A stretch of 64,000 bases of DNA from Novosphingobium sp049354825 (GTDB taxonomy: Bacteria > Pseudomonadota > Alphaproteobacteria > Sphingomonadales > Sphingomonadaceae), in contig NZ_CP186480.1 in NCBI RefSeq assembly GCF_049354825.1, positions 1,860,001 to 1,924,000 of the forward strand, in the 5' to 3' direction. Positions within the stretch are counted from its first letter, which is position 1. Each line of letters opens with the position of its first letter. Both the position numbers and the translations under genes were made by a program. Of this stretch, positions 54,873 through 63,631 are shown one piece after another. The notes under the pieces are model-generated. The model was not told the DNA's origin. It searched no databases and saw only the letters and a program-made list of their open reading frames with translations.

Positions 54873-54913
54873 ACCAGTGGGGGCTTAATTTCCCATGCTG
54901 GCTGCTTTGGGTT

Positions 54914-55117
54914 TCAGCTCGGCACGTTGGCGATGTTCTGTCCGTCGGCGATCAAAGCCTCGAGGCTCTCACGGGTAACGAACGAACGCCCCCCGATACG
55001 CACCCGGGACAGGCGGTGTTGCTTCAAAAATTTGAAAACGCTCGACTTCCCGAACGTCTTTCCCCGATACCCGAGGAACTGACCCGCCTCGCGGATCGAC
55101 AACAAAGCACTTTCCAT
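54914..55117 (-). CDS. excisionase/AlpA-like HTH protein
   Basis: 67 residues from ATG 55117 (MESALLSIREAGQFLGYRGK); GGAG lies 9-12 bp upstream, and an ATG three codons earlier is less well placed. The winged-helix pattern SIREAGQFLG...KSSVFKFLKQHRLSRVRIGG...ESLEALIADG is that of DNA-binding excisionase proteins of the HTH_17 type. It may direct excision with the integrase and/or regulate rep just downstream. Confidence 0.78.
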   Translation of the reverse strand: MESALLSIREAGQFLGYRGKTFGKSSVFKFLKQHRLSRVRIGGRSFVTRESLEALIADGQNIANVPS

Positions 55118-55231
55118 TCTGACCATTCTCCATCGTCGCCAGACTGGATTGCCTGGGAACAGGAGTGATCATCGCGGATCGATAGGTCTAAGGTTGGTAT
55201 GAACCGGGTACGAACTTAGGACTTACAAAGC

Positions 55232-55858
55232 CTAAGGCTTAACGAACTTATTCCAGACTTGCGAAATGGGCTTGCGGAGCGTCTCGTCCGTTAAGCTATC
55301 GCCGATTTCTTCCAATATTTCGTTTCGCAAATCCTTCTGAGTTGCAAACGAATCTTTGTTTAGCCGATCGCTTCTCGCGAGCTCGATCAGCGTATGCCAT
55401 ACTAGAGTCCATGCCTCCGTACGTTTGGGGCTTCCGCCAAGATGGGCTTGCCGCTGGCGCAAGATCCGATCGATGTCTGTCGTCGCAAATTCCACCTTTT
55501 GCATCATCACACGGGTGAATGGGCCCGTTGAGACCGTGACGGAAAATTTGTTGAAGGGCCATCGCCACTCCAGTTGGTCGTCCGCCCAGTCCTTGCTCCG
55601 CCTCCACGTCAGCGGCTCGACAATAATCGAATGATCGTCCCCAGTCACATCGTCCTTAGCTTCGTTCCAAGCTTCATGGATTTTGCGCCGCCGCGATTCA
55701 GTGACGATGGCCTTTGCTCGTAGTTCGCCATCCCGCAGGCAGTCCGCCAAGGTTGATTTCGCCGCTACACGATCAAGGTAAAGTGCCTCGAACCGCTTTA
55801 ACGAGGAGAACGCCGGTTCCCATTCGGATTGCGACGCGTCTGGCTGTTTAGTGGGCAT
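55232..55858 (-). CDS. hypothetical protein of the island
   Basis: About 208 residues from ATG 55858 (MPTKQPDASQSEWEPAF), with GAGCGGA in front; an ATG at 55879 lies inside the palindrome. The product is mixed alpha/beta with WRRSKDWADDQLEWRWPFNK and SVTVSTGPFTRVMMQKV in the middle, and an N-terminal helix with SLKRFEALYLDRVAAKSTL. The C-terminal ~60 residues (KDSFATQKDLRNEILEEIGD, TLRKPISQVWNKFVKP) look like a helical, possibly HTH, region. I do not recognise the family. It is transcribed toward the excisionase and Rep genes. Confidence 0.6.
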   Translation of the reverse strand: MPTKQPDASQSEWEPAFSSLKRFEALYLDRVAAKSTLADCLRDGELRAKAIVTESRRRKIHEAWNEAKDDVTGDDHSIIVEPLTWRRSKDWADDQLEWRWPFNKFSVTVSTGPFTRVMMQKVEFATTDIDRILRQRQAHLGGSPKRTEAWTLVWHTLIELARSDRLNKDSFATQKDLRNEILEEIGDSLTDETLRKPISQVWNKFVKP

Positions 55859-55871
55859 TCCGCTCTCTAAA

Positions 55872-55885
55872 CCGATCATGATCGG
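55872..55885. promoter_or_regulatory. perfect 14-bp palindrome at the start of the island hypothetical gene
   Basis: CCGATCATGATCGG, 14-27 bp before the preferred start at 55858. Such a site is typical for an operator of a dimeric regulator. Confidence 0.5.
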
Positions 55886-56058
55886 CTATCAAATGGCCGT
55901 AGTGATCAAACCATAATCGTCTGAAAAATAAGCGAAACTAGATCAATTCGCGCAAATCCGCTAAAAGCTGAGTCACGGCGCGGCGTTCGGCCATTTTCGC
56001 GTTTCGGCTGCCGCTGTGCCCGATCCCAACAGCATCAGCAGAGAACGGAGCGTGAATC

Positions 56059-56694
56059 ATGGATTCCGAACAGAGGGAAATTGCGTCCAAGCACCAGGAC
56101 CCCGAACTGGCCGCGCGCATCATCCGCGACATCGAGCAGATCGAGGAAAACAGCCACCTAGCTTACGGCCCGATCAGCCAGCGCCTCATGACCGAGATCG
56201 GGCAGGCGGCGCGCAGCGCTGTCCCAGACAACTGGCTGTTCGAAGCCACCGACGACGGCCTGATGGCATTTGCCAGCGAATGGAAGGCCAATCGCGGGGT
56301 CAATCAGCGCGATGCCTGGTTCGAGCTTTCGGACCTAATCGCCGACGAAGAGCGCGATCACAGTTGGGTCGCCGTCCTGCTCAGCAAGGGCAACACCCAG
56401 CTGATCCTGGAACTCAAGTTCCGGCCCGGACTGGTGCCGGTGGTCGAGGCGCTGACCGACAAGGACCCGGTCGTCGTCAACGTGGTAAAGGCGGGCTTCA
56501 AACGGCACCCTGAGACCAAGCGGCTATATATCCCGATTGAGCTCGACGCCGGGCTCATGGCCAAGGGTTGCATCGAGAACGACCTTCACGCCGCGCTCGA
56601 GCCGGTGCGGGAAGTCGTCGGGCTGGCCGTCAGCGTCCGGGCACCGATCGATGCGATGCTCGAGCTCGTCCGCGCCGAAGCTAAGAAGCGTTAA
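56059..56694 (+). CDS. hypothetical protein of the island
   Basis: 211 residues, soluble. Segments: IEENSHLAYGPISQRLMTEI, VPDNWLFEATDDGLMAFASE, SWVAVLLSKGNTQLILELKF and a C-terminal part with IPIELDAGLMAKGCIENDLH. No family recognised. Start has GGAGCG upstream. The next gene on this strand is the broken DUF3768 gene, 67 bp away, with which it may have formed a unit. Confidence 0.6.
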   Translation: MDSEQREIASKHQDPELAARIIRDIEQIEENSHLAYGPISQRLMTEIGQAARSAVPDNWLFEATDDGLMAFASEWKANRGVNQRDAWFELSDLIADEERDHSWVAVLLSKGNTQLILELKFRPGLVPVVEALTDKDPVVVNVVKAGFKRHPETKRLYIPIELDAGLMAKGCIENDLHAALEPVREVVGLAVSVRAPIDAMLELVRAEAKKR

Positions 56695-56761
56695 CCGCCA
56701 CCGGACAATCGCCAGCGCCGAGCGAGGCGCGGCACCCCACCACATCGAAGGAGCTTAAATC

Positions 56762-57016
56762 ATGCCTCAGCATGAGCAGGTGACGTGCGCCGAGCTGCCA
56801 CGTTCCGAACAGATAGCGCGCCTCAACGATCAACTTCGCATGGGCCAGGGCAAGGGCAAGATCGTCGTCACAAAGGCGGTACATGGCCTCACCGGGTTCG
56901 ACACCGACGTCTTGATGGCGGCGTTGGCCAATTACGAGTGTGGATCGGCGTGGAAAAGGGACCCCGGTAGCGGGGTGATCGGCGTCGAAAAGGGACCCCT
57001 CATCCCGGTGGTCTAG
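56762..57016 (+). pseudogene. DUF3768 gene truncated by IS21-family insertion
   Basis: AAGGAG precedes the ATG. The first ~59 residues (EQIARLNDQLRMGQGKGKIV, HGLTGFDTDVLMAALANY) are the N-terminal half of DUF3768, whose full length is about 110-130 residues. The IS begins at 56939, and codons after that (ECGSAWKRDPG...) come from the IS end. The expected continuation with a D-x-D-N-D-P-type segment is not found on the other side of the IS, so a deletion may have come with the insertion. Confidence 0.7.
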
Positions 57017-57053
57017 GCTGTTCGCTTGGCGTGTGTCAGGCGGCGAGATCGGG

Positions 57054-58565
57054 ATGCTGGTATTGGAGACGGTGTTGAGGATCCGGCGCGAGCACGCGTC
57101 GGGGAAGGCCATCAAGGCGATAGCGCGGGACTTGCACCTGTCGCGCAAGGTGGTGCGCAAGGCGATCCGGGCGCCGGAGGCGGACATGGGCTACCGGCGG
57201 GAGGTGCAGCCGCTGCCGAAGCTGGGGCCGTTTCAGGCGCGACTGGATGCGTTGCTGGAGGAAGACGAGGCACGACCGCGGCGCGAGAAGCTGCGCCTCA
57301 CGCGCATCCACGACCTGCTGCTACGCGAGGGGTTCGACGGCTCGTACGACGCGGTGCGGCGTTATGCGGCTCGCTGGCGGCAGGCGCGGCGTCGCGATGT
57401 GATGGATGCGCCGGCGTTCATCCCGCTGCTGTTCCGGCCGGGCGAGGCGTATCAGTTCGACTGGAGCCATGAGGACGTCGAGATCTCGGGCAAGCCGATG
57501 CGTGTAAAGGTCGCGCATGTGCGGCTGTGCGCATCACGGGTGATGTATGTGCGCGCCTATCCCCGCGAGACACAGGAGATGCTGTTCGACGCGCATGCGC
57601 GGGCATTCGCCTTCTTCGGAGGCGTGCCGACGCGCGGCATCTACGACAACATGAAGACGGCGGTGACGAGCGTGTTCACGGGCAAGGAGCGGGTCTTCAA
57701 CCGGCGCTTCCTGGTCATGGCCAACCATTACATGGTCGAGCCGACCGCCTGCTCACCGGCGTCGGGCTGGGAGAAGGGTCAGGTCGAGAACCAGGTGCAG
57801 ACCGCGCGCGGCCGCTTCTTCCAGCCACGCCTGCGATTTACCAGCCTCGAGGAGCTGAACGGTTGGCTGGAGGCCGAGTGTCGGCGCTGGGCCGACATGC
57901 ACCGGCATCCCGAGCGGAAGGAACTGACGGTCGCCCAGGCATGGGCAGCCGAACGGGCGGTGCTCCAGCCTGTTGTCGCGCCCTTCGACGGCTTCCACGA
58001 GAGCGAGCACGCGGTAAGCGGCACTTGCCTCATCAGCTTCGACCGCAACCGCTACTCCGTTTCTGCCCGGACGGTTCGGCGCGTTGTGCAGGTCCGTGCC
58101 TATGCCGACCGCATCCTCGTGCGCTGCGACGGTGAAGTCGTCGCCGACCATCCCCGGTTCTTTGGCCGGGACCGGACCATCTACGACCCGTGGCATTATC
58201 TGCCGGTGTTGGCGACCAAGCCGGGCGCCCTGCGCAACGGCGCACCGTTCCAGGGCTGGGAGTTGCCGCCTGCGCTGTCACGGCTGCGGCGCAAGCTCGG
58301 CGCCGGCGACGACGCCGACCGGCGGTTCGTGCGGGTGCTGGCGACAGTGCTCGATGACGGGCTCGAGGCGGTGGAAGCGGCCGTGCGCGAAGCATTGCTG
58401 GCCGGCACCGCCAGCGACGACGTCATCGTCAACATCCTGGCCCGCAGGCGAGAACCGCCACGACCGCTAACCATTGTCACCCCCGAGGACCTGGCGCTGC
58501 GCCATCCGCCCCGCGCCGACTGCAACCGCTATGACAGCCTGCGAGGTCTCCATGCAGCGGCATGA
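57054..58565 (+). CDS. istA: IS21 transposase IstA
   Basis: 503 residues from ATG 57054 (MLVLETVLRIRREHASGKAI); a GTG at 57033 would add seven. N-terminal HTH (IKAIARDLHLSRKVVRKAI), DDE catalytic core: FDWSHEDVEISG (Asp), GIYDNMKTAVTSV (Asp), GWEKGQVENQVQ (Glu). C-terminal beta-barrel region RYSVSARTVRRVVQVRAY. Looks complete. The istB start overlaps its end. Confidence 0.93.
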   Translation: MLVLETVLRIRREHASGKAIKAIARDLHLSRKVVRKAIRAPEADMGYRREVQPLPKLGPFQARLDALLEEDEARPRREKLRLTRIHDLLLREGFDGSYDAVRRYAARWRQARRRDVMDAPAFIPLLFRPGEAYQFDWSHEDVEISGKPMRVKVAHVRLCASRVMYVRAYPRETQEMLFDAHARAFAFFGGVPTRGIYDNMKTAVTSVFTGKERVFNRRFLVMANHYMVEPTACSPASGWEKGQVENQVQTARGRFFQPRLRFTSLEELNGWLEAECRRWADMHRHPERKELTVAQAWAAERAVLQPVVAPFDGFHESEHAVSGTCLISFDRNRYSVSARTVRRVVQVRAYADRILVRCDGEVVADHPRFFGRDRTIYDPWHYLPVLATKPGALRNGAPFQGWELPPALSRLRRKLGAGDDADRRFVRVLATVLDDGLEAVEAAVREALLAGTASDDVIVNILARRREPPRPLTIVTPEDLALRHPPRADCNRYDSLRGLHAAA

Positions 58566-59280
58566 GATGATGACGGCCATGACCGAGTTGGGGCTGAAGG
58601 GCATGGCTGGCGCCTTCGACGAGGCGGTCACCACCGGTCTCCAGCGCAAGCGCACGACCATGGAGGTCCTGACCGACCTGCTGCGTGCCGAGGCGACGCA
58701 CCGCCATGCAGCGTCGGTCCGTTACCGGATGTCGGCCGCCAGGTTGCCCGCGGTGAAGGACCTCGACGCCTTCGTCTTCGATGACACCCCCATCAACGAG
58801 GGACTGGTGCGCTCGCTATACAGCGGCTCGTTTCTTCCGGGCCGGCGCAACGTCGTGCTTGTCGGTGGGACGGGCACAGGCAAGACGCACCTCGCCACCG
58901 CCATCACCACCAATGTGGTACGGGCCGGCGCCCGGGGGCGCTACTTCAACACGGTGGACCTGGTGAACCGGCTTGAGGAGGAAACGCGTCTTGGCAAGGC
59001 CGGCACGCTGGCAGCCCAGCTCTCCCGGCTCGATCTGGTGGTGCTCGACGAGCTTGGCTACCTGCCGTTCGCCCGCTCGGGCGGCCAACTGCTCTTCCAC
59101 CTCGTCAGCAAGCTCTACGAGCAGACCTCGGTCATCGTCACGACGAACCTCGCCTTTGGCGAGTGGCCGACCGTCTTTGGCGACCCCAAGATGACCACCG
59201 CGCTGCTCGACCGCATTACCCACCATTGCGACATCGTCGAAACGGGCAATGACAGCTGGCGCTTCAAGCACCGCAGTTGA
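58552..59280 (+). CDS. istB: IS21 helper ATPase IstB
   Basis: 242 residues from ATG 58552 (MQRHEMMTAMTELGLKGMAG), overlapping istA by 14 bp. Walker A VLVGGTGTGKTHLATAI, Walker B LDLVVLDELGYLPF, sensor VIVTTNLAFGEW. It forms the AAA+ filament that selects the target for IstA. Complete, so the IS may be mobile. Confidence 0.93.
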   Translation: MQRHEMMTAMTELGLKGMAGAFDEAVTTGLQRKRTTMEVLTDLLRAEATHRHAASVRYRMSAARLPAVKDLDAFVFDDTPINEGLVRSLYSGSFLPGRRNVVLVGGTGTGKTHLATAITTNVVRAGARGRYFNTVDLVNRLEEETRLGKAGTLAAQLSRLDLVVLDELGYLPFARSGGQLLFHLVSKLYEQTSVIVTTNLAFGEWPTVFGDPKMTTALLDRITHHCDIVETGNDSWRFKHRS

Positions 59281-59306
59281 CGCCCAGGACCACCGGCAGA
59301 GAACGC

Positions 59307-59365
59307 TTCGCGCTGGTTGCGCCTCCGGTCGGGCTACGCCCGCCCTACGCCGCAACCAGCGCGAA
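59307..59365. repeat. long perfect hairpin in the IS21 right-hand region
   Basis: Fifteen-base arms TTCGCGCTGGTTGCG and CGCAACCAGCGCGAA pair perfectly around a 29-nt loop that itself holds GGGC/GCCC. It lies between istB and the right end. It could stop transcription or be an unrelated small element nested in the IS. Confidence 0.55.
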
Positions 59366-59467
59366 CAAAGCGCCCGTCATACCCGTCACGCTGCTCGACG
59401 AAGGGGGTCCCTTTTGCACGCCGATAGGGGGTCCTTTTTGGACGCCGATTGACACGATGCTGAGAAG

Positions 59468-60091
59468 GTGTGCGATTTGATCCTCCAGATCGCAGGCCGG
59501 GACACGAACCGCCTGCCATCTGTCCGCCGGCACGTGAGCGTTCTGCAGGGGGCCATGGCCTATATGTCGAAACACCAAGCCGAGGTGGCGCGGGCTCGGA
59601 TCGAGCGGTTCTCGGACAAGTGGGGACACGACGCACTGGGAATAGAAAATGCGCCGGCAAATGAAGAACTTGAGCCGGAAATGCGAGTAGCTGTGTGGCT
59701 CGCTATGAGACGCAATCCTGAGCGGCTTTTGATGATCCCGTATCGGGCAGCAGTCGCTATCTGGGATGGCAAAACCCGTCTGTCGGACATCATGAATTAT
59801 GCCTATGCGCGGGAGCTAGACATGCTGATCCATATGGTCGGCTATGACAGCTTCCGCGAAATGCTGTTCCAGCTTCGGATAGCAGTTCGGACCGACGAGG
59901 GGGATTACCGGCCAGGCAGCCTCTGCCAATGGTGGATTAAGGAGATGACCCCAACGGGCCGTCCAGACAGCTCGTGGGCCGCTTGCTTGAAGCTCGCCGA
60001 GGAGTTGAAGCTTTCAAAGACGCGCAGATGCAGCCTACGGCACAGACGCAAAAGCCGTTTGAAGGTCCCAGCCCCGGACGTTGAGGCATGA
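59468..60091 (+). CDS. hypothetical protein, probably 5'-truncated by the IS
   Basis: The frame is open back into the IS end; the first usable start is GTG 59468, giving 207 residues, but the original start was probably lost. Segments: CDLILQIAGRDTNRLPSVRR, ARARIERFSDKWGHDAL, IMNYAYARELDMLIHMVGY and a basic C-terminus. No family recognised. If the IS is removed with ACGA as duplication, this frame joins the DUF3768 frame, which may be chance. Confidence 0.5.
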   Translation: MCDLILQIAGRDTNRLPSVRRHVSVLQGAMAYMSKHQAEVARARIERFSDKWGHDALGIENAPANEELEPEMRVAVWLAMRRNPERLLMIPYRAAVAIWDGKTRLSDIMNYAYARELDMLIHMVGYDSFREMLFQLRIAVRTDEGDYRPGSLCQWWIKEMTPTGRPDSSWAACLKLAEELKLSKTRRCSLRHRRKSRLKVPAPDVEA

Positions 60092-60218
60092 TGACCGAAC
60101 CCGTAACCCGGGCCGAGGCGTAGAAGCGGCTTGATACCGAGGCCAAAAGCTCAGCGTATTGAACAGCGCTCATAAACTCGGGAATATCGTCCCGATTCCT
60201 GCAGTACCGTTGTGCAGC

Positions 60219-61871
60219 CTATTTTGGTTCGGAGTGGGCTCCGTATTTTCGCGTGTTGATCAAGTAGCCCTTATATTTGTCTCGCAAGGACTTTTTATCG
60301 ATTTTGCCTGTCGCCGTGAGTGGAATGGTCGCGATGATGATGGCGTCAGGGCTCCACCATCTCACTATCCTCGGCTCAAGGAATTCCCGCACCTGATCGG
60401 CTGTAACGGCACATTCCGGGTGAGGCTCAACAACCAAAATCGGTCGCTCCTCCCATTTTGGATGATACGCGCCAATTACGGCCGCAATCCGAACCCCAGG
60501 ACAGGCCACAGCTATATTCTCAAGATCAATGGAACTGATCCATTCTCCGCCAGACTTGATGACATCCTTCTGCCGATCAGTAATCCGCATAAACCCGTCA
60601 TCGTCCAAGGTCGCTATGTCGCCCGTGTCGAACCATCCGGCGGCATCCACGGCTGACTTGTCATCACCGAAATACCGCTCGATTGTCCAAGGACCTCGCA
60701 CCAACAAGGTGCCTGGCGTTTTTCCGTCGCGCGGAACATCCCTTCGTTCTTCGTCGACGACGCGCAACTCAATACCGAATTGCAGCCGGCCTTGCTTTGT
60801 CCAGATCGTCTCTTCCGTAAGGTTTTCGCCCTTTGCCGCTAGTTTGGGCGTCGGCGTAGCGATAACGCCTAGCGGGCTCGTCTCGGTCATGCCCCAAATC
60901 TGCCGAACCTCTACACCATACTTTCTAAGAAACGTCTCGGCCATCGCACGAGGAACGGCCGAACCACCAATCACCAACTGTTTGAGGCTAGCGGTATTTC
61001 CGCCGCATTGCTCCAAGTAAGCTAGATAGGTCGTCCAGATGGTCGGTACGCCACCAGAAAAAGTGACGCCCTCCGTGGTGATAAGTTCATGTAAACTTGC
61101 GCCGTCCATTTTTTCACAGGGCAAAACTAATTTGCAGCCATTGATGGGAGCGACAAAAGGCAAACCCCACGCCGTCGCATGATAGAGTGATTGACACGGC
61201 ATAATACAATCGAATGCGGAAAACCCCAGCGCTCCGGCTAGTCCTGCAGCTAGCGAGTGCAAAACAACGGATCTATGACTGTAGAGAACGCCCTTCGGAT
61301 GACCCGTAGTCCCCGAGGTGTAGCATAAAAAGGCGGCGGCGTTTTCATCAAAGACTGGCCACTCGTAGGAGCTTTTCTGACGCGTAAGCAGCTCCTCATA
61401 AGAGGAAGCAACTGTGAGGTTGGCTTCCAAATTCCATTTCTCAGAGAGCGCAACGAATGTTCGTACGCCGCTAAGACGTGGCCGAATGCGTGCTACCATC
61501 GACGAGAACGTTTTATCAAAGAATAAAACTTCACTGCCCGCATGCGTAATCGTGTACACGATTTGATCGTCAGAAAGGCGTGGATTGGCGGTATGGAGTA
61601 CACTGCCGATTCCCGGCGTAGCATAAAAGAGTTCGAGATGCCTGTGCGTGTTCCAGGCCAGTGAGGATACCCGAGAGCCCGGCCGAACCCCCAATTCACG
61701 CAGCATATGTGCCGCTTGAGCGACGCGCCGCGACATCTCGGCATATGTATAGCGCCAAATGGGCTCGTCAACCAAGCGGGAAACAATTTCGCGCTCACCA
61801 TGCGCAACGGCAGCATGATTCAAAATTCCGATGATCTGCAGGGGCGTTCTCTGCATCAGTCCGTCTAACAT
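60219..61871 (-). CDS. acyl-CoA ligase (AMP-dependent synthetase)
   Basis: 550 residues. AMP-binding motif CYTSGTTGHPKGVLYSHRS, the A5 motif IWGMTETSPLG, GWFDTGDIATLDDDGFMRI and RQKDVIKSGGEWISSIDLEN, and the C-terminal lysine in TATGKIDKKSLRDKY. Fatty acid or aromatic acid is activated to the CoA thioester; the sequence resembles medium/long-chain ligases. Lower GC than the core. Downstream of the CocE hydrolase and SDR genes on the same strand, so probably one catabolic unit. Confidence 0.9.
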   Translation of the reverse strand: MLDGLMQRTPLQIIGILNHAAVAHGEREIVSRLVDEPIWRYTYAEMSRRVAQAAHMLRELGVRPGSRVSSLAWNTHRHLELFYATPGIGSVLHTANPRLSDDQIVYTITHAGSEVLFFDKTFSSMVARIRPRLSGVRTFVALSEKWNLEANLTVASSYEELLTRQKSSYEWPVFDENAAAFLCYTSGTTGHPKGVLYSHRSVVLHSLAAGLAGALGFSAFDCIMPCQSLYHATAWGLPFVAPINGCKLVLPCEKMDGASLHELITTEGVTFSGGVPTIWTTYLAYLEQCGGNTASLKQLVIGGSAVPRAMAETFLRKYGVEVRQIWGMTETSPLGVIATPTPKLAAKGENLTEETIWTKQGRLQFGIELRVVDEERRDVPRDGKTPGTLLVRGPWTIERYFGDDKSAVDAAGWFDTGDIATLDDDGFMRITDRQKDVIKSGGEWISSIDLENIAVACPGVRIAAVIGAYHPKWEERPILVVEPHPECAVTADQVREFLEPRIVRWWSPDAIIIATIPLTATGKIDKKSLRDKYKGYLINTRKYGAHSEPK

Positions 61872-61897
61872 GCATCACCCTTTTTGTTGCGCTGCCG

Positions 61898-63607
61898 TCA
61901 TCTCGGTATGACGGGCAGAATGACATGAGACGATCTGGCTGCGCTGTGGAATATTGTTTGCCGCGCTGGTCGCGTTGAATTATCGGCCCCAATCGGCGCC
62001 CCGGTGTTGGTATTCCGATCATATTTCGGGAAGCTACTGCTAGAGATCTCAATCCGAACTCGATGGCCGGCTTTAAACACGATGCTAGTGGCAGCAAGAT
62101 CAATCGAATACTCATATACAGCGTCGGGCGTCAGAAATGAAGGACTCGCGTCCGAAGATCGGTACCTGGCCCTCACAATGCCGTCGAGAACGACGTACGC
62201 CTCACCGTTTGGCCACACGTCGACCAACTTGGCTGTAAAATCCGTGTCCACCGCAGACGACTGAGCGTATAGAGTTACGCTTACAGGGCCGGTCACCTCC
62301 ATTTCATCTGCGAGAGGTTCAGTAGAGTAGACCAGAACATCCGCTCGGGATTCTACCGCGCGCTGATCCACTGGTCCAAAGCCTCGCTGCATATCCAGAA
62401 TGCTGCCGCCTTCCGTCGGCACGGGGTCTAGCGGATCATAAGTATAGCTTTCCAGTTCGTCCTCAAGTGGTGGCTCGCGTGTTAAGAGTCCGTCGGCGCC
62501 ATGAGGCGAGGCGTCACTCCGAAAGAAATACTTTGTGTAATGCGTCCTGGCGAGGGGCCACTCGTTTTCATTACGCCAACGGTTGTCCCCCATCACGAAA
62601 ATGCGGACCGGCGGTTCGTCTACGACGCCGTTGTCGATGTCCTTTAGCCAGTAATCAAACCATCGCAAATGAAGACCGATCAGATCAACCGCGTCTCCAC
62701 CGGCGGAAAGACCGAAGTCATGGTCGCCTACCTTTCGCATGAGGTGCATTTCGTGACCCCACGGGCCCATAATCAATTTAACGCGGTGGGAACCACCTTT
62801 TGATGCAAGCTTCGTGAATGTCGAGAGGACCCCGGCTGCGGTTACGACATCGTACCAACCGCCTATTATGTAAGTTGGTAGATCGATGTTGCTAAACGAA
62901 GGCAAGTCCAGCTTTTGCCAGTAATCGCCGCACTCCGGGTGCCGCAACCAGTCGCGATAGAACGCTAATGACTCATTTTCAGCTATGGGCCACTGATTAA
63001 GAGGAAGATAACGAGCCTCTTGAGATAAGTCCGATAGTGATGCAGCAACCTGCCTTAAGTGCTCCGCGCTGTTCTGTAGCGTGGACTGGCGCCGGCCATG
63101 CATTGCAGCGATCGTTAATGTCCACAGTTGCGCAAGCTGTAGCTGAAACACGCCGCCTCGGAAGACCAGATCCTTCACAGTCTCCGGTGAGGACCCTGGC
63201 GCAATAGCGCTCAAATGTGGGGGGCGTTCTTCCGCAGCGGCCCACTGGACTGACCCAGGATAGGAGTATCCGTACATCCCGACTTTCTTGTTGGACCAGT
63301 TTTGCGCCGCAGCCCATTCAATCGTGTCGTAGCCGTCACTTGACTCGTGTCTCCAGGGATAAAATGTTCCCTCCGATGCAAAGCAACCCCGGCAATCCTG
63401 AAAGATAACCGCGTACCCATTTCGAGCCATACGTATGGGGTCATAGAAGTAATACGCAAACGCACGCCGTTTGTCGTACGGCGTACGCATCACGAGGGTA
63501 GGAAACGGGCCATCACCTTCTGGTCGGAATATATCCGCGCGTAGCGTGACGCCATCACGCATCGTAATGGCGACATCAGTTTCTATCTTGATGACTACCT
63601 GGTCCAT
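61898..63607 (-). CDS. CocE/NonD family hydrolase (S15-like)
   Basis: 569 residues from ATG 63607 (MDQVVIKIETDVAITMRDGV). Alpha/beta hydrolase with nucleophile in GMYGYSYPGSVQWAAAE (Ser), cap domain, Asp/His region LIMGPWGHEMHLM, and a C-terminal jelly-roll domain (VTGPVSVTLYAQSSAVDTDF). Relatives hydrolyse esters, acyl peptides or amides. 26 bp upstream of the ligase gene on the minus strand. Confidence 0.88.
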   Translation of the reverse strand: MDQVVIKIETDVAITMRDGVTLRADIFRPEGDGPFPTLVMRTPYDKRRAFAYYFYDPIRMARNGYAVIFQDCRGCFASEGTFYPWRHESSDGYDTIEWAAAQNWSNKKVGMYGYSYPGSVQWAAAEERPPHLSAIAPGSSPETVKDLVFRGGVFQLQLAQLWTLTIAAMHGRRQSTLQNSAEHLRQVAASLSDLSQEARYLPLNQWPIAENESLAFYRDWLRHPECGDYWQKLDLPSFSNIDLPTYIIGGWYDVVTAAGVLSTFTKLASKGGSHRVKLIMGPWGHEMHLMRKVGDHDFGLSAGGDAVDLIGLHLRWFDYWLKDIDNGVVDEPPVRIFVMGDNRWRNENEWPLARTHYTKYFFRSDASPHGADGLLTREPPLEDELESYTYDPLDPVPTEGGSILDMQRGFGPVDQRAVESRADVLVYSTEPLADEMEVTGPVSVTLYAQSSAVDTDFTAKLVDVWPNGEAYVVLDGIVRARYRSSDASPSFLTPDAVYEYSIDLAATSIVFKAGHRVRIEISSSSFPKYDRNTNTGAPIGADNSTRPARQTIFHSAARSSHVILPVIPR

Positions 63608-63631
63608 TGGCAAGTTACCAAGCGCTTTCAG

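Larger units (their letters stand above)
56939..59454 (+). mobile_element. IS21-family insertion sequence
   Basis: About 2516 bp. Ends: TGTGGATCGGCGTGG on the left and, on the complementary strand, TGTCAATCGGCGTCC on the right. Each end holds repeated copies of an ATCGGCGT-N2-AAAAGGGACCCC-like unit (left 56939-56965 and 56978-56999), the IstA binding sites typical of the family. It carries istA and istB. The flanks share only ACGA if the ends are shifted by one base, so a clean target duplication is not evident. Confidence 0.88.

Noticed and set aside
60159..60656. 165-residue + strand frame over the ligase 3' end
   Set aside because: Shadow of the ligase gene; no motif or ribosome site.
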